Assembly: GCA_964388575.1 (NCBI GenBank)
Contig: CAYMAZ010000004.1
Location: 54,163-118,162 of the forward strand
Reading direction: 5' to 3'
DNA length: 64,000 nucleotides
Source of the DNA: CAYMAZ01 sp964388575
Lineage (GTDB): Bacteria > Bacteroidota > Bacteroidia > Bacteroidales > DTU049
Below, piece after piece: positions 1-8,264 of this stretch. The first letter of the stretch is position 1. The number at the start of each line of letters is the position of its first letter. Under the pieces are notes generated by a model. That model was not told the origin of the DNA and ran no database searches. It saw nothing but the letters and a program-made list of their open reading frames with translations. The position numbers and the translations under genes are program-made.

Positions 1-299
1 ATTATAAACTTATTCAGTTTTTCTTTGAAAGATATGTGATGTTCATTATCTATCAGTTCAATTTTCTGAAAACACTTTGTCATGCTCATCCCTGAACGTG
101 TAAAGGAAAGTTGTGCATAAACCGCTGCACATTTTAGTTTGACAGCCAGATCTTGTTCAATGCCTTGGGAAAAAGATATTTTTCCAGATTTTATGATCCT
201 CATCACACACTGAACAAATTTGTTTTTCAGACGTTGGGGGAGTTTCTGAAAAAAAAAGCATTCGGTTGTTAGTAAAGTAATGATTTCCTTGTTATTCAT
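1..299 (-). CDS. MtfA-like zinc peptidase family protein, partial (C-terminus outside window)
   Basis: An open frame starts at an ATG (297-299) and runs without a stop off the left edge, giving about 99 residues. The N-terminal part, with FFFQKLPQRLKNKFVQ and then an amphipathic stretch, resembles the start of the MtfA/YeeI zinc-peptidase family, in which a short N-terminal domain precedes an HExxH metalloprotease domain. The HExxH motif would lie outside the window, so catalytic status cannot be judged. The start is 3 bp after the rimO stop on the same strand, so the two are probably cotranscribed. The reading frame is firm; the family call is by resemblance only. Confidence 0.5.
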   Translation of the reverse strand, partial: MNNKEIITLLTTECFFFQKLPQRLKNKFVQCVMRIIKSGKISFSQGIEQDLAVKLKCAAVYAQLSFTRSGMSMTKCFQKIELIDNEHHISFKEKLNKFI

Positions 300-302
300 C
301 AA

Positions 303-1598
303 TTAAACAGGTTCTGCAATAAGATCCCAGGCGTCTGCTCCGGTAATTCTAACCTTGATAAAGTCTCCCGTGGAAAAATTGTGGTTATTATTTGTATAAA
401 CTGTCACAAGATGATCAATTTCAGGCGAGTCAAATTCTGTTCGCCCAAGCATATATCCCGGATGAATTTCATCAATCAAAATTTCAAAAACTTGTCCGGT
501 TTTTGCCAGGTTTTGTTCAAATGAAATTTTTTCCTGCAATTTCATCAATCTTTGCATTCTGCTGAGTTTTGTTTTGTGCGGAACATTATCTTCCATATCT
601 GCAGCTGGTGTTCCTTCTTCATGTGAATAGGTAAAAAATCCAACACGTTCAAGTTGATGGGTCTTTAAAAATCTGATCATTTTTCTGAATTCTTCTTTCC
701 CTTCGCCTGGAAAACCTGTGATAAATGAAGACCTGATATGAATGTCAGGGATGCGTTCTCTGAAGTCAGAAATGAGTTTTTCAATATCTTCAAGTTTGTG
801 ATGACGTTTCATATTGCTCAGGATATTATCATCCACATGCTGAAACGGGATATCAATATACTTGCAGATGTTGTTGTGACTTTTAATGACATCAATGAGA
901 TTTAACGGAAATGAAGCCGGATAGGTATAATGAATTCGGATCCATTCAGCACCTGATTCTATTGCAAGTTTGTCAATCAGTTCAGGAAGCATTTGCTTTT
1001 TGTATAAATCAATACCATAGTACGTTGTATCCTGAGCAATTACGATGAGTTCTCTGACTCCGTTCCGGACCAGTTGAATGGCTTCGTCAACAATATCTTC
1101 CATCGGTCGTGAAATATGTCTGCCTCTGATAGAGGGAATTGCACAGAATGCACATTGCCGGTCACAGCCCTCAGAAATTTTCAGATATGCGAAGTGAGCA
1201 GGTGTCGTCAGCAATGAGTGGTCCCTGACTTTAGCAGTGTTTGTTTTTGTACTTATGTGTTTGATGATATGCTCTACATCATGGACCCCAAACCAAAAGT
1301 CAACTTCAGGGATTTCCTTTTGAAGTTCACTTCCGTATCGTTCTGACAGACACCCGAAGACAATGATCTCCTGAACCTTTCCTTCTCTTTTTGCCTGAAC
1401 GTAATCAAGAATTGTTTCTATGGATTGCTCTTTAGCATCCAGTATAAATCCGCAAGTATTGATCATGATTGTATCTGCATAATCCGAAGAATGTGCAATT
1501 TTTACAATATCTGATTTAACAGAATTTGCAAGAAACTCAGAATCTACTTGATTTTTAGGGCATCCCAGCGTTACGATTGAAATTGTCTTTTGTTGCAT
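303..1598 (-). CDS. rimO: ribosomal protein uS12 methylthiotransferase RimO
   Basis: Radical SAM methylthiotransferase that methylthiolates an aspartate of ribosomal protein S12. The N-terminal MTTase domain has three cluster cysteines in TLGCPKNQVDSE, NTCGFI and FGCLSERYG. The radical SAM signature is GCDRQCAFC (CxxxCxxC). A C-terminal TRAM-like region ends the protein. TLGCPKNQVDSE favours RimO over the tRNA enzyme MiaB. I chose the second ATG (1598, MQQKTISIV), giving 431 residues, normal for the family; an upstream ATG at 1607 is possible. It follows ftsY by 11 bp, a frequent Bacteroidota arrangement. Confidence 0.95.
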   Translation of the reverse strand: MQQKTISIVTLGCPKNQVDSEFLANSVKSDIVKIAHSSDYADTIMINTCGFILDAKEQSIETILDYVQAKREGKVQEIIVFGCLSERYGSELQKEIPEVDFWFGVHDVEHIIKHISTKTNTAKVRDHSLLTTPAHFAYLKISEGCDRQCAFCAIPSIRGRHISRPMEDIVDEAIQLVRNGVRELIVIAQDTTYYGIDLYKKQMLPELIDKLAIESGAEWIRIHYTYPASFPLNLIDVIKSHNNICKYIDIPFQHVDDNILSNMKRHHKLEDIEKLISDFRERIPDIHIRSSFITGFPGEGKEEFRKMIRFLKTHQLERVGFFTYSHEEGTPAADMEDNVPHKTKLSRMQRLMKLQEKISFEQNLAKTGQVFEILIDEIHPGYMLGRTEFDSPEIDHLVTVYTNNNHNFSTGDFIKVRITGADAWDLIAEPV

Positions 1599-1609
1599 AA
1601 ATATCAATT

Positions 1610-2560
1610 CTACTGGTTGAACAAGCTTTTAACAAATTGAAATTTGTCAAAAATCTGAAGATCATCAATTTTTTCTCCCAGTCCGATATATTTGATCGGA
1701 ATATTAAACTGGTCAGTAATTGTTATTGCAACTCCGCCCTTAGCTGTGCCGTCAAGTTTTGTCAAAGCCAGTGCATTAACATCAGTGACTGCGGTAAACT
1801 GTTTTGTCTGCTCAATGGCATTCTGACCGGTTGAAGCATCAAGAACGAGTAAAATCTCCTGTGGTGCATCAGGTAGAATTTTTTGAACAACTCTTTTGAT
1901 TTTTCCCAACTCGTTCATGAGGTTCGTTTTGTTGTGCAATCTGCCGGCAGTATCAATAATGACAACATCATATCCTTTCGCCCTGGCCGTATTTACTGTT
2001 TCATAGGCAACAGCTGCAGGGTCAGCATTCATCCCTTTGTTGATTATGTCAACTCCTGCTCTTTCAGACCATATGATAAGTTGTTCTACAGCTGCAGCCC
2101 TGAAGGTATCTGCTGCACCCAGGATGACCTTTTTTCCGGCACTATTATATTGATGTGCCAGTTTGCCGATGGTTGTTGTTTTACCAACACCATTCACGCC
2201 AACAACCAGAATTACATAGGGTTCTGTTCTTTCTGCAAAATCGAATCCTTCAATGGTTTCTGTATTTTCAGTGAAAAATGATGTGACAATTTCTTCAAGT
2301 GTTGTATGAATTTCACTTGTGTTCAGATATCTGTTTTTTGCAATTCTTGACTCGAGTTCATCGATGATTTTAATTGTTGTTTGTACACCCACATCAGATG
2401 TAATCAACGCTTCTTCGATATTATCAAGGACTTCATCATCAACGGTGGACTTTCCGACCACAGCTCTGGAGAGTTTTGAGAAAAAGCTTTCACGTGTTTT
2501 GTTTAGTCCGGCATCAAGCTTTTCTTTCTTATCTTTTGAAAAAAATGAAAAAATTCCCAT
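1610..2560 (-). CDS. ftsY: signal recognition particle receptor FtsY
   Basis: SRP-receptor GTPase that brings ribosome-nascent chain complexes to the Sec translocon at the inner membrane. The NG domain is complete: P-loop GVNGVGKTTTIGKLA, DTFRAAAVEQL, DTAGRLHNK and TKLDGTAKGG. The N-terminal A region is short (MGIFSFFSKDKKEKLD), as in most Bacteroidota. The start at 2560 gives 316 residues. An upstream in-frame ATG (2626) lies before a TAAATTTG box at 2587-2594, so the shorter start is preferred. It is the first gene of the ftsY-rimO-mtfA-like transcription unit. Confidence 0.95.
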   Translation of the reverse strand: MGIFSFFSKDKKEKLDAGLNKTRESFFSKLSRAVVGKSTVDDEVLDNIEEALITSDVGVQTTIKIIDELESRIAKNRYLNTSEIHTTLEEIVTSFFTENTETIEGFDFAERTEPYVILVVGVNGVGKTTTIGKLAHQYNSAGKKVILGAADTFRAAAVEQLIIWSERAGVDIINKGMNADPAAVAYETVNTARAKGYDVVIIDTAGRLHNKTNLMNELGKIKRVVQKILPDAPQEILLVLDASTGQNAIEQTKQFTAVTDVNALALTKLDGTAKGGVAITITDQFNIPIKYIGLGEKIDDLQIFDKFQFVKSLFNQ

Positions 2561-2586
2561 CGGGTTGAAATTTAAAAGATATTTTG

Positions 2587-2594
2587 CAAATTTA
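2587..2594 (-). promoter_or_regulatory. predicted -7 promoter box (TAAATTTG) upstream of ftsY
   Basis: The minus strand reads TAAATTTG, an exact match to the Bacteroidota TAnnTTTG box, 26 nt before the chosen ftsY start. No good -33 TTTG is seen at the usual spacing. Confidence 0.45.
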
Positions 2595-2670
2595 CATCTT
2601 TTGTTCAGACTTTTGGACTGAAACAATTACTCATGTGCAGAATAAAACCTGCAAACCAGAATTTTGACAA

Positions 2671-3429
2671 CTATTCGTTGTTATTCATGAAGCCCTGATT
2701 TTCAATTGCTTTAAGAAATCTGACTGTAAACGCAACGTTGTCTTTTTTTGTATAGCGCTTTTCTGTAAAAATCTGAGCAAGATTTTCTGTCTGATTCTCT
2801 TCTACAAGCTTTTTATAAAATGACATATTCTCTTTTTCCTTGTATATATGATCAATTTCTTCTTTGCTGTAATCCTGATAAAACTCATTATGAATAACGG
2901 ATTTGATTGATAATCTGTCCGTTAGCTCGGGTTCTTCGTCGGGATATCCCACAGCTAGTGTAGTGACCGGAACGACTCCTTTTGGAAGTTTGTAGAATTC
3001 AATAAGTTTGTCTGCATTATATGTTGTTGTTCCAAGATAACAAATGCCCAGTCCGAAGGATTCTGCAGCAATGGCTACATTTTGAGCAACAAGGAGCGCA
3101 TCTATGGATGCTGTATAAAATGAGAGAAAATTGTCATACCCCGGTGCAGTATTGCGTGCAGAACACCATTTATTGAAACGGTTGAAATCTGCACAAAATG
3201 TGAGTAGTACCGGAGCCTGCGTCACAAGTGGCTGGTTGAAGTGAAAGGGTGCAACTTTTTCACGGTTTTCCTGATCTTTGGTAATAATTATACTGTATAC
3301 CTGCATATTTCCTGTAGTAGATGCGCGAACGCCGGCCTGAAGAATTTTTTCAAGGACAAGCTCAGGAAGAGGTTGAGTGCGATATTTTCTAATCGTTCGG
3401 TGCTCAAGTAATGTTTGTAGAATGTCCAT
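2671..3429 (-). CDS. NfsA-like FMN nitroreductase family protein
   Basis: Flavin-dependent oxidoreductase of the nitroreductase superfamily, probably NAD(P)H-dependent and cytoplasmic; the substrate is not predictable. It begins LLEHRTIRKYRTQPL, the usual FMN-phosphate binding start (RxxRxY-like). Later come ASTTGNMQVYSIIIT and a central AAESFGLGICYLGTTTYN segment. The C-terminal YTKKDNVAFTVRFLKAIENQGF is like the NfsA/FRP subgroup tail. The length of 252 residues fits. It stands alone between ispE (83 bp upstream) and ftsY. A near-match box TAATTTCG is at 3452-3459 on the same strand. Confidence 0.85.
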   Translation of the reverse strand: MDILQTLLEHRTIRKYRTQPLPELVLEKILQAGVRASTTGNMQVYSIIITKDQENREKVAPFHFNQPLVTQAPVLLTFCADFNRFNKWCSARNTAPGYDNFLSFYTASIDALLVAQNVAIAAESFGLGICYLGTTTYNADKLIEFYKLPKGVVPVTTLAVGYPDEEPELTDRLSIKSVIHNEFYQDYSKEEIDHIYKEKENMSFYKKLVEENQTENLAQIFTEKRYTKKDNVAFTVRFLKAIENQGFMNNNE

Positions 3430-3512
3430 GTGTATTGTGTTATTTGATTCGCGAAATTAATATATTTTTTCGATCAGGGAATCGAATTTATCAAAATGCC
3501 AGTATGAAAATC

Positions 3513-4322
3513 TTATGCCAAAATGAGTTTTCTGAAGAAGATATTTTTTAACATATCCGGAATTTCTGACACATCATGATCGTAAATTGCATAGAAAGAT
3601 GAACCGCTTCCGCTGAGTGAAACATACAAGGCTCCGGCTTTGTACAGTTCAGATCTGTAATCTGAAAATTCAGGGAAGTGCTGAATAAAAACCTGTTCAA
3701 ATGCATTTTCAATGTTGTTTTTCCAAGTTGGCAATTGTTGTTTCATCTTGACCTGTAATTCTCCACTCTGAAAAATTTGAAGTTTGTCAAAAGCATCTTT
3801 TGTAGAGATGCCTTCATTTGGCTTGAAAAGGAGAAGTGTTTTTCCGGCAAGGGAAATATCTACAGGAGATAAAATTTCCCCTCGGGATGTGCCAAATGCT
3901 GGCCTGGGGTTGATAAAGAACGGACAATCACTTCCCAATTCCATGGCATATTGAAACATCAACTCACTGGAAATGTTGAGATTAAACAGATTATTTAAAA
4001 TTTTCAAAACAGCAGCAGCATCAGATGATCCACCTCCAAGACCTGCCTGTACAGGTATGTTCTTTAATATATACAGGATGACAGGTGGAATCTGATAATG
4101 CATATTCAGCAGTTTCCATGCCCGAAAACATAAATTTTCTTCTGTATTGCAATGTGCTGACAAGCCATATTCTTTGATGGAGAAAACGGGAGATTCAAAG
4201 ATATCAATCACGTCATACAGGGGAATTGGGTAAAAAACAGTTTCAATGTTATGAAACCCGTCTGAACGTTTTGAAGTGACGTAAAGTCCGATATTGATCT
4301 TTGCCGGAGTAAATGCAATCAT
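3513..4322 (-). CDS. ispE: 4-diphosphocytidyl-2-C-methyl-D-erythritol kinase IspE
   Basis: GHMP kinase of the MEP isoprenoid pathway that phosphorylates CDP-methylerythritol. The start FTPAKINIGLYVTSKRSDGFHNIET is typical. The ATP loop is PVQAGLGGGSSDAAAVL, and a C-terminal SLSGSGSSFYAI matches GHMP motif 3. At 269 residues it is full length. It starts 23 bp after the end of the T9SS plug gene on the same strand, so the two probably share a transcript. Confidence 0.95.
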   Translation of the reverse strand: MIAFTPAKINIGLYVTSKRSDGFHNIETVFYPIPLYDVIDIFESPVFSIKEYGLSAHCNTEENLCFRAWKLLNMHYQIPPVILYILKNIPVQAGLGGGSSDAAAVLKILNNLFNLNISSELMFQYAMELGSDCPFFINPRPAFGTSRGEILSPVDISLAGKTLLLFKPNEGISTKDAFDKLQIFQSGELQVKMKQQLPTWKNNIENAFEQVFIQHFPEFSDYRSELYKAGALYVSLSGSGSSFYAIYDHDVSEIPDMLKNIFFRKLILA

Positions 4323-4345
4323 TGCTGAAACATATCAAAAAATTA

Positions 4346-5676
4346 TCAGTTTCGTGAATTCAGAAATTTTATTCCAATAAGTTCATCGTGGAATTCTCCA
4401 GGATATCGGTAATACACCCAGATTGAATATTCATTTTCTGTTGTAAAATGCCTGCCTTCAATTTCTGAGTAATCCCCAATCACTTTTCCATGAGGAAGAA
4501 AAGTGTATTCATAATCGTAAAAACCCTGTTTGAGCATAAGTGTAAGTTCATATGCTTTTCGTTCATAATTGTATGTCATCTTGTAATCATCACTGAATTG
4601 TCGGCCTGTAAATTCCCCGCTGATGTATATATCTCCGTCTGTTCTTGGGGAATCATACATCAATGTGAAATATACGTATACATATTCAGCATCTGTATCC
4701 GAATCAGTTGCATCATCTGTTTTAATAAAGTATCTTCCGTTGATATCACTTTTGTGAGAGTATCTTGTGAAATTTCTGCTGATATCGGGTGTTAGAAAAA
4801 CATGGTATTCTCCACCGATAAGTCTGATACCGTCAACTTCGGCAGTTCTGTATTTCATACTCTTAATATCAAAATTTCTGAATTCATTTCCACCGTCAAA
4901 TGCATTTTCACCATCATAATAATATTCAAGGATGTTCCCTTTGATTAATTNNNNNNNNNNGACCGATATCACTAATCTGGCTTTTTCGGCAGGTGCCAGC
5001 GGTTATTTTGTAAAACTACTACTTTTAGGTTTTGAGCGGAGTTGACGATGTTCAAACTGAGTTTATCAATTGTGAAGTCTACTTCCTGTTTGTACCATCG
5101 GGTATCAATTATTGTTCCAGCTGTTATTGTTGCATTTACAGCAACTTGATTGTCAACCACATAAAACCGACGGGTAAATGCCATAATATTTGCTTCTGAA
5201 TCCACGGCCCATACTTTTAGAATGTAATTACCGGGTTTGGTAGGGTGCATATTGTCATTTGGAAATGTGAGCGTGTAATGAACATATGGAATACGTGTAT
5301 TTCCGGAAAATCTGTAATCAACGATTTCGTCTGTGTAAAATCCTGAAATGTAATCAGATTGTGGAATTTGAACTGGTTGCCACCATGCATCGCATAATTC
5401 AATTGTGTACATGAATTGTCTATAGTCACCGAGTAAGTCATCAAAACTTAAAAGAATGTGTTGATCAGACTGATATTCAAGCAGGGGAAGTGAAAAATCA
5501 AACTCCGGTCGGTACAGTCTGACTGTTTTAATCAGTGGATCATAAATGAAATCATCATATCTTATTGGAACATCAGTGTTTTGTGAAAAAGTAAGGGTTT
5601 CAGAAAAAGTAAAAATCAAGAATATGCATGTAATCTTCAGCAAACGAATCAATGGTGTCTTATGCATAGTAGTCAT
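4346..5676 (-). CDS. type IX secretion system plug protein (DUF5103), interrupted by an assembly gap
   Basis: Periplasmic plug protein that in the T9SS seals the SprA translocon on its periplasmic side. The N-terminal part has a signal peptide (HKTPLIRLLKITCIFLIF) and the family features ELCDAWWQPVQ, DYRFSGNTRIPYVHYTL and NYILKVWAVD. The C-terminal part has GGNEFRNFDIKSMKYRT, DINGRYFIK and LKQGFYDYEYTF. The two halves are separated by ten N (4951-4960) and an apparent stop at 4972-4974. In another frame the bases before the gap read AEKARLVISV and join the downstream half in frame through the N run. An indel near 4988-4995 would explain this. The start at 5676 follows a TATCTTTG box. Confidence 0.8.
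4951..4960. other. assembly gap (10 N) inside the T9SS plug gene
   Basis: Ten N within one gene. Ten N keeps the frame of the downstream half with the frame that reads ARLVISV on the other side, so the placeholder may be close to the true size. Confidence 0.95.
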
Positions 5677-5688
5677 ATTTTGTTTATT

Positions 5689-5696
5689 CAAAGATA
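5689..5696 (-). promoter_or_regulatory. predicted -7 promoter box (TATCTTTG) upstream of the T9SS plug gene
   Basis: TATCTTTG on the minus strand, 12 nt before the ATG at 5676, implying a very short leader. It excludes the longer start at 5736. No clear -33 element. Confidence 0.45.
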
Positions 5697-5772
5697 CAAC
5701 CATTTTCTCAAAATTAAGATAACGAATTTTGCCCATTGAAATTTTACAGGTTTAAAACCAGAAAGGATTTTA

Positions 5773-5780
5773 TAATTTTG
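5773..5780 (+). promoter_or_regulatory. predicted -7 promoter box (TAATTTTG) upstream of the class IV aminotransferase
   Basis: TAATTTTG lies 13 nt before the ATG at 5794, implying a leader of only about ten bases. The -33 region is weak. Confidence 0.45.
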
Positions 5781-5793
5781 CAAAAAAACAACA

Positions 5794-6624
5794 ATGATAC
5801 AGCCACAACAGCAATTTTTTCTTTCTGACTACAAAATACATACTGTTGCAAGTAGTGCGTGTGTTTTGCCTCCGCCTGCTGATCACATCTATGAAGTATT
5901 CCGAGTGATTTCTGGAGTTGCCATGTTTATTGAAGATCATGTTGAAAGACTGCAAAAATCCTTGAATGCTGCAGGCATACATGCAGAAGAAATGATGATT
6001 CTGAAGCAAGTGAGGCAATTGATCGAGCTGAACAGGTATGCACCCGGGAATATCAAAATCATTTTCTGGAAATCAGGAAATGAAGTGCACAATATTATGT
6101 TTTACGATAAGCATCAATATCCTGATGAAGCAATGCTTAGGAATGGAGTTGTGATTGGCGCATTTGGTCATGAGAGAAAAAATCCGAATGTCAAACTTTT
6201 TGACTCTGAAATGCGAACAAATGCAGCACGAATGATCAGTGACAATAATTTTTATGAAGTACTTCTCATTTCTTCTGATAACCGGATTACAGAAGGCAGT
6301 CGCTCAAATATTTTTTTTATTTCAGATAATAGGATCATCACACCTCCGTCAGATCAGGTTCTAGAAGGTGTCACCAGAAAGAAAGTGATTTCATTGATTC
6401 AAACTCTTGATATTGATTTTGTTGAAGTTCCGGTTTTTGTTGATTCTCTGAAAGATTTTAATTCTGTGTTTCTGACAGGAACATCAAGACGTGTTTTACC
6501 TGTTTTAAAAATTGAGCCTTACACTAATAATTTTCATACAGATCATCAGCTTATCAGAACTTTGCAGAATGAATTTGCCAATCTGTGTGAACAGTATATT
6601 ACATCTAAAAGACCATCTCAATAA
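5794..6624 (+). CDS. class IV aminotransferase (branched-chain aminotransferase or aminodeoxychorismate lyase-like)
   Basis: PLP enzyme of the fold-type IV family (IlvE, D-amino acid transaminase, PabC). Supporting features are the N-terminal YEVFRVISGVAMFIEDHVERL, where the conserved Arg/His region lies, and LISSDNRITEGSRSNIFFI, the EGSxSNIF motif. GVTRKKVISL follows, then VFLTGTSRRVLPV (TGTSR-like). The Lys in NVKLFD is the best candidate for the PLP lysine. The length of 276 residues fits. The sequence does not separate the three activities. It is a single plus-strand gene convergent with, and overlapping by 20 bp, the rhomboid gene. Confidence 0.85.
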   Translation: MIQPQQQFFLSDYKIHTVASSACVLPPPADHIYEVFRVISGVAMFIEDHVERLQKSLNAAGIHAEEMMILKQVRQLIELNRYAPGNIKIIFWKSGNEVHNIMFYDKHQYPDEAMLRNGVVIGAFGHERKNPNVKLFDSEMRTNAARMISDNNFYEVLLISSDNRITEGSRSNIFFISDNRIITPPSDQVLEGVTRKKVISLIQTLDIDFVEVPVFVDSLKDFNSVFLTGTSRRVLPVLKIEPYTNNFHTDHQLIRTLQNEFANLCEQYITSKRPSQ

Positions 6625-7219
6625 AAATCTCAAGTAATTGGGGTTTCAGGATGATCGGGAAAATTATCCCAAAAACAGCACCAAAGAAATGTGCATCATG
6701 CCCCACGTTATCTTTGGCTCTTCGGGCCATTACTGCTGAATAAATGAGATAAAGGAATCCGAAAATGTAGGCAGGAATATCAAATGGGATCAGAAATAAT
6801 CTGATGCTTCCAACCGGATAAAGCAGAATGCTTGTGAAAACAACTGCTGAGACAGCACCACTTGCCCCAACAGCAGCATAATAATAATTTTGTCTGTGTT
6901 TAAAAAATGAAAACAAAGTTGACATAATCAGACCACCAAAATATAACGCTGTAAAAAACAAAGCAGGATAACGGAAATAAAACTCACTCAGATATAACAC
7001 ACTTGACGCAAATGAATGCAGTACAAACATATTGATAAGCAGATGTGCCCAGTCAGCATGAACGAAGCCGTATGAAATGAATCTGAAAAATTCTTTCTGA
7101 CGCAGAATTCTGTAAGGACTGAATTCAAGTCGCATAAACAGGACGCGGCTTTTAAAACAGTTGTAACTTACAATGATAGAAAGAATGATAATACCATAAA
7201 GAATAATTTGTCCAGCCAT
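6605..7219 (-). CDS. rhomboid family intramembrane serine protease
   Basis: Six-helix inner-membrane protease. The HADWAHLLINMF segment matches the HxxxN region of helix 2. VGASGAVSA contains the nucleophile Ser (GxSG, about residue 119), and GHDAHFFGAVFG gives the catalytic His (about residue 180). The protein has 204 residues and lacks extra cytoplasmic domains. It begins 2 bp after the upstream membrane-protein gene, so the two are probably one transcript. The substrate is unknown. Confidence 0.92.
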   Translation of the reverse strand: MAGQIILYGIIILSIIVSYNCFKSRVLFMRLEFSPYRILRQKEFFRFISYGFVHADWAHLLINMFVLHSFASSVLYLSEFYFRYPALFFTALYFGGLIMSTLFSFFKHRQNYYYAAVGASGAVSAVVFTSILLYPVGSIRLFLIPFDIPAYIFGFLYLIYSAVMARRAKDNVGHDAHFFGAVFGIIFPIILKPQLLEIFIEMVF

Positions 7220-7221
7220 AA

Positions 7222-8043
7222 TTAAATTGTATTTTCAATTTCATCTTCTCTGAAATCAATCTCAGAACCAAGAACACTGTGTGGAATGATATATACTACG
7301 AGGAGCATACAGGCTGCAAAAACAGGCCAAAATCTGTTTTGTCTTTTTTTTCTCAGTACAATCAGAGCAATGAGCCAGACAATAAAAGCAACAAGTGTTT
7401 TATTGTCGGTCAGATCATGTCCAAAAGGCCAGCCGGTCCAGTAGGCATTAAATGCAAATTTCTGTACAATCGGACCAAGAATCAGTCCTCCTGCAATGAG
7501 AAAAAATGTTGTCCAGAGTGCCAATCTGAATGTGTTTTTTCTGATAAATAGCCCTTCAAACCCTGTTCTCATGGAGAACATCATTGCCAGAAACATAAAA
7601 ATAATGTGTGGGATTAGGATGAAATCAGGAACATGTCCTTTATATCGAAGCACTGCAGGTTCTGAATTCAGAAGTATGTCTTTCTCTGAATCTGACAATA
7701 TGATGTGATACATCATTTTACCTGCGGGCGGCAACTGAGGAAGTACTGCAATCAGTTGCTCCCCCTTTCTGTCCATTGAAAGTGTATCCCAGGTGTCATG
7801 ACTTTTAAATCTTTTGTACATATACGTTCCCTGAATGGATTCATCTGGAACATTGATGTTTATCTGTGCCCCTGAGTCATCTCCCCAGGTGCGAATGAGT
7901 TTGTACGAAATTTCAGATTGCCCAGCATGAACTTTTCCGCGCAAGGGTTTTGTTGGTCCAGTAAGTCTTTGATAGACAGAAAGACTAAGCATGAGAAAAA
8001 ATGACAACATCCAGAAAACAAATGATTTCCATTTCAAAATCAT
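7222..8043 (-). CDS. conserved membrane protein of unknown function
   Basis: The protein has an N-terminal signal-anchor (SFVFWMLSFFLMLSLSVY), then an extracytoplasmic domain of about 130 residues (roughly 30-160). Four or five C-terminal membrane helices follow, with TGWPFGHDLTDNKTLVA between two of them. I recognise the last segment as conserved in Bacteroidota membrane proteins but know of no function. The start at 8043 gives 273 residues. A longer start at 8115 lies upstream of a TAGCTTTG box (8067-8074), so it is rejected. It is cotranscribed with the rhomboid gene, and a link to intramembrane proteolysis is only a guess. Confidence 0.75.
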   Translation of the reverse strand: MILKWKSFVFWMLSFFLMLSLSVYQRLTGPTKPLRGKVHAGQSEISYKLIRTWGDDSGAQININVPDESIQGTYMYKRFKSHDTWDTLSMDRKGEQLIAVLPQLPPAGKMMYHIILSDSEKDILLNSEPAVLRYKGHVPDFILIPHIIFMFLAMMFSMRTGFEGLFIRKNTFRLALWTTFFLIAGGLILGPIVQKFAFNAYWTGWPFGHDLTDNKTLVAFIVWLIALIVLRKKRQNRFWPVFAACMLLVVYIIPHSVLGSEIDFREDEIENTI

Positions 8044-8066
8044 ACAATAAAATTTGCATTGGAGTG

Positions 8067-8074
8067 CAAAGCTA
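8067..8074 (-). promoter_or_regulatory. predicted -7 promoter box (TAGCTTTG) for the membrane protein-rhomboid pair
   Basis: TAGCTTTG on the minus strand, 23 nt before the ATG at 8043. It matches TAnnTTTG exactly; the -33 element is not obvious. Confidence 0.4.
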
Positions 8075-8234
8075 ATAATTATTCTCCTTTTATCTCTGAT
8101 TATGGCCTTATTCATTTTAAAGGATACTCAATTTTAACAGTTCTTTAGTAAAATATCTGTTTTATTATGATGTCCCTCTTAAACTATTTCAAATTATTTC
8201 AATGCAGGTGAATTTTAAAAAGCAAAAAATTATG

Positions 8235-8242
8235 TAAATTTG
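8235..8242 (+). promoter_or_regulatory. predicted -7 promoter box (TAAATTTG) upstream of the YD-repeat lipoprotein
   Basis: TAAATTTG lies 22 nt before the ATG at 8265; the -33 element is weak. Confidence 0.4.
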
Positions 8243-8264
8243 TTTAAAATGTGTCTTGAAAATA

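Noticed and set aside
1883..2281. 132-residue plus-strand ORF inside ftsY
   Set aside because: It is antisense to a complete, well conserved ftsY frame and has no promoter or known motif.
4972..5676. T9SS plug gene as a true pseudogene
   Set aside because: The stop lies next to an assembly gap and another frame joins the conserved downstream half, so an assembly error is more likely.
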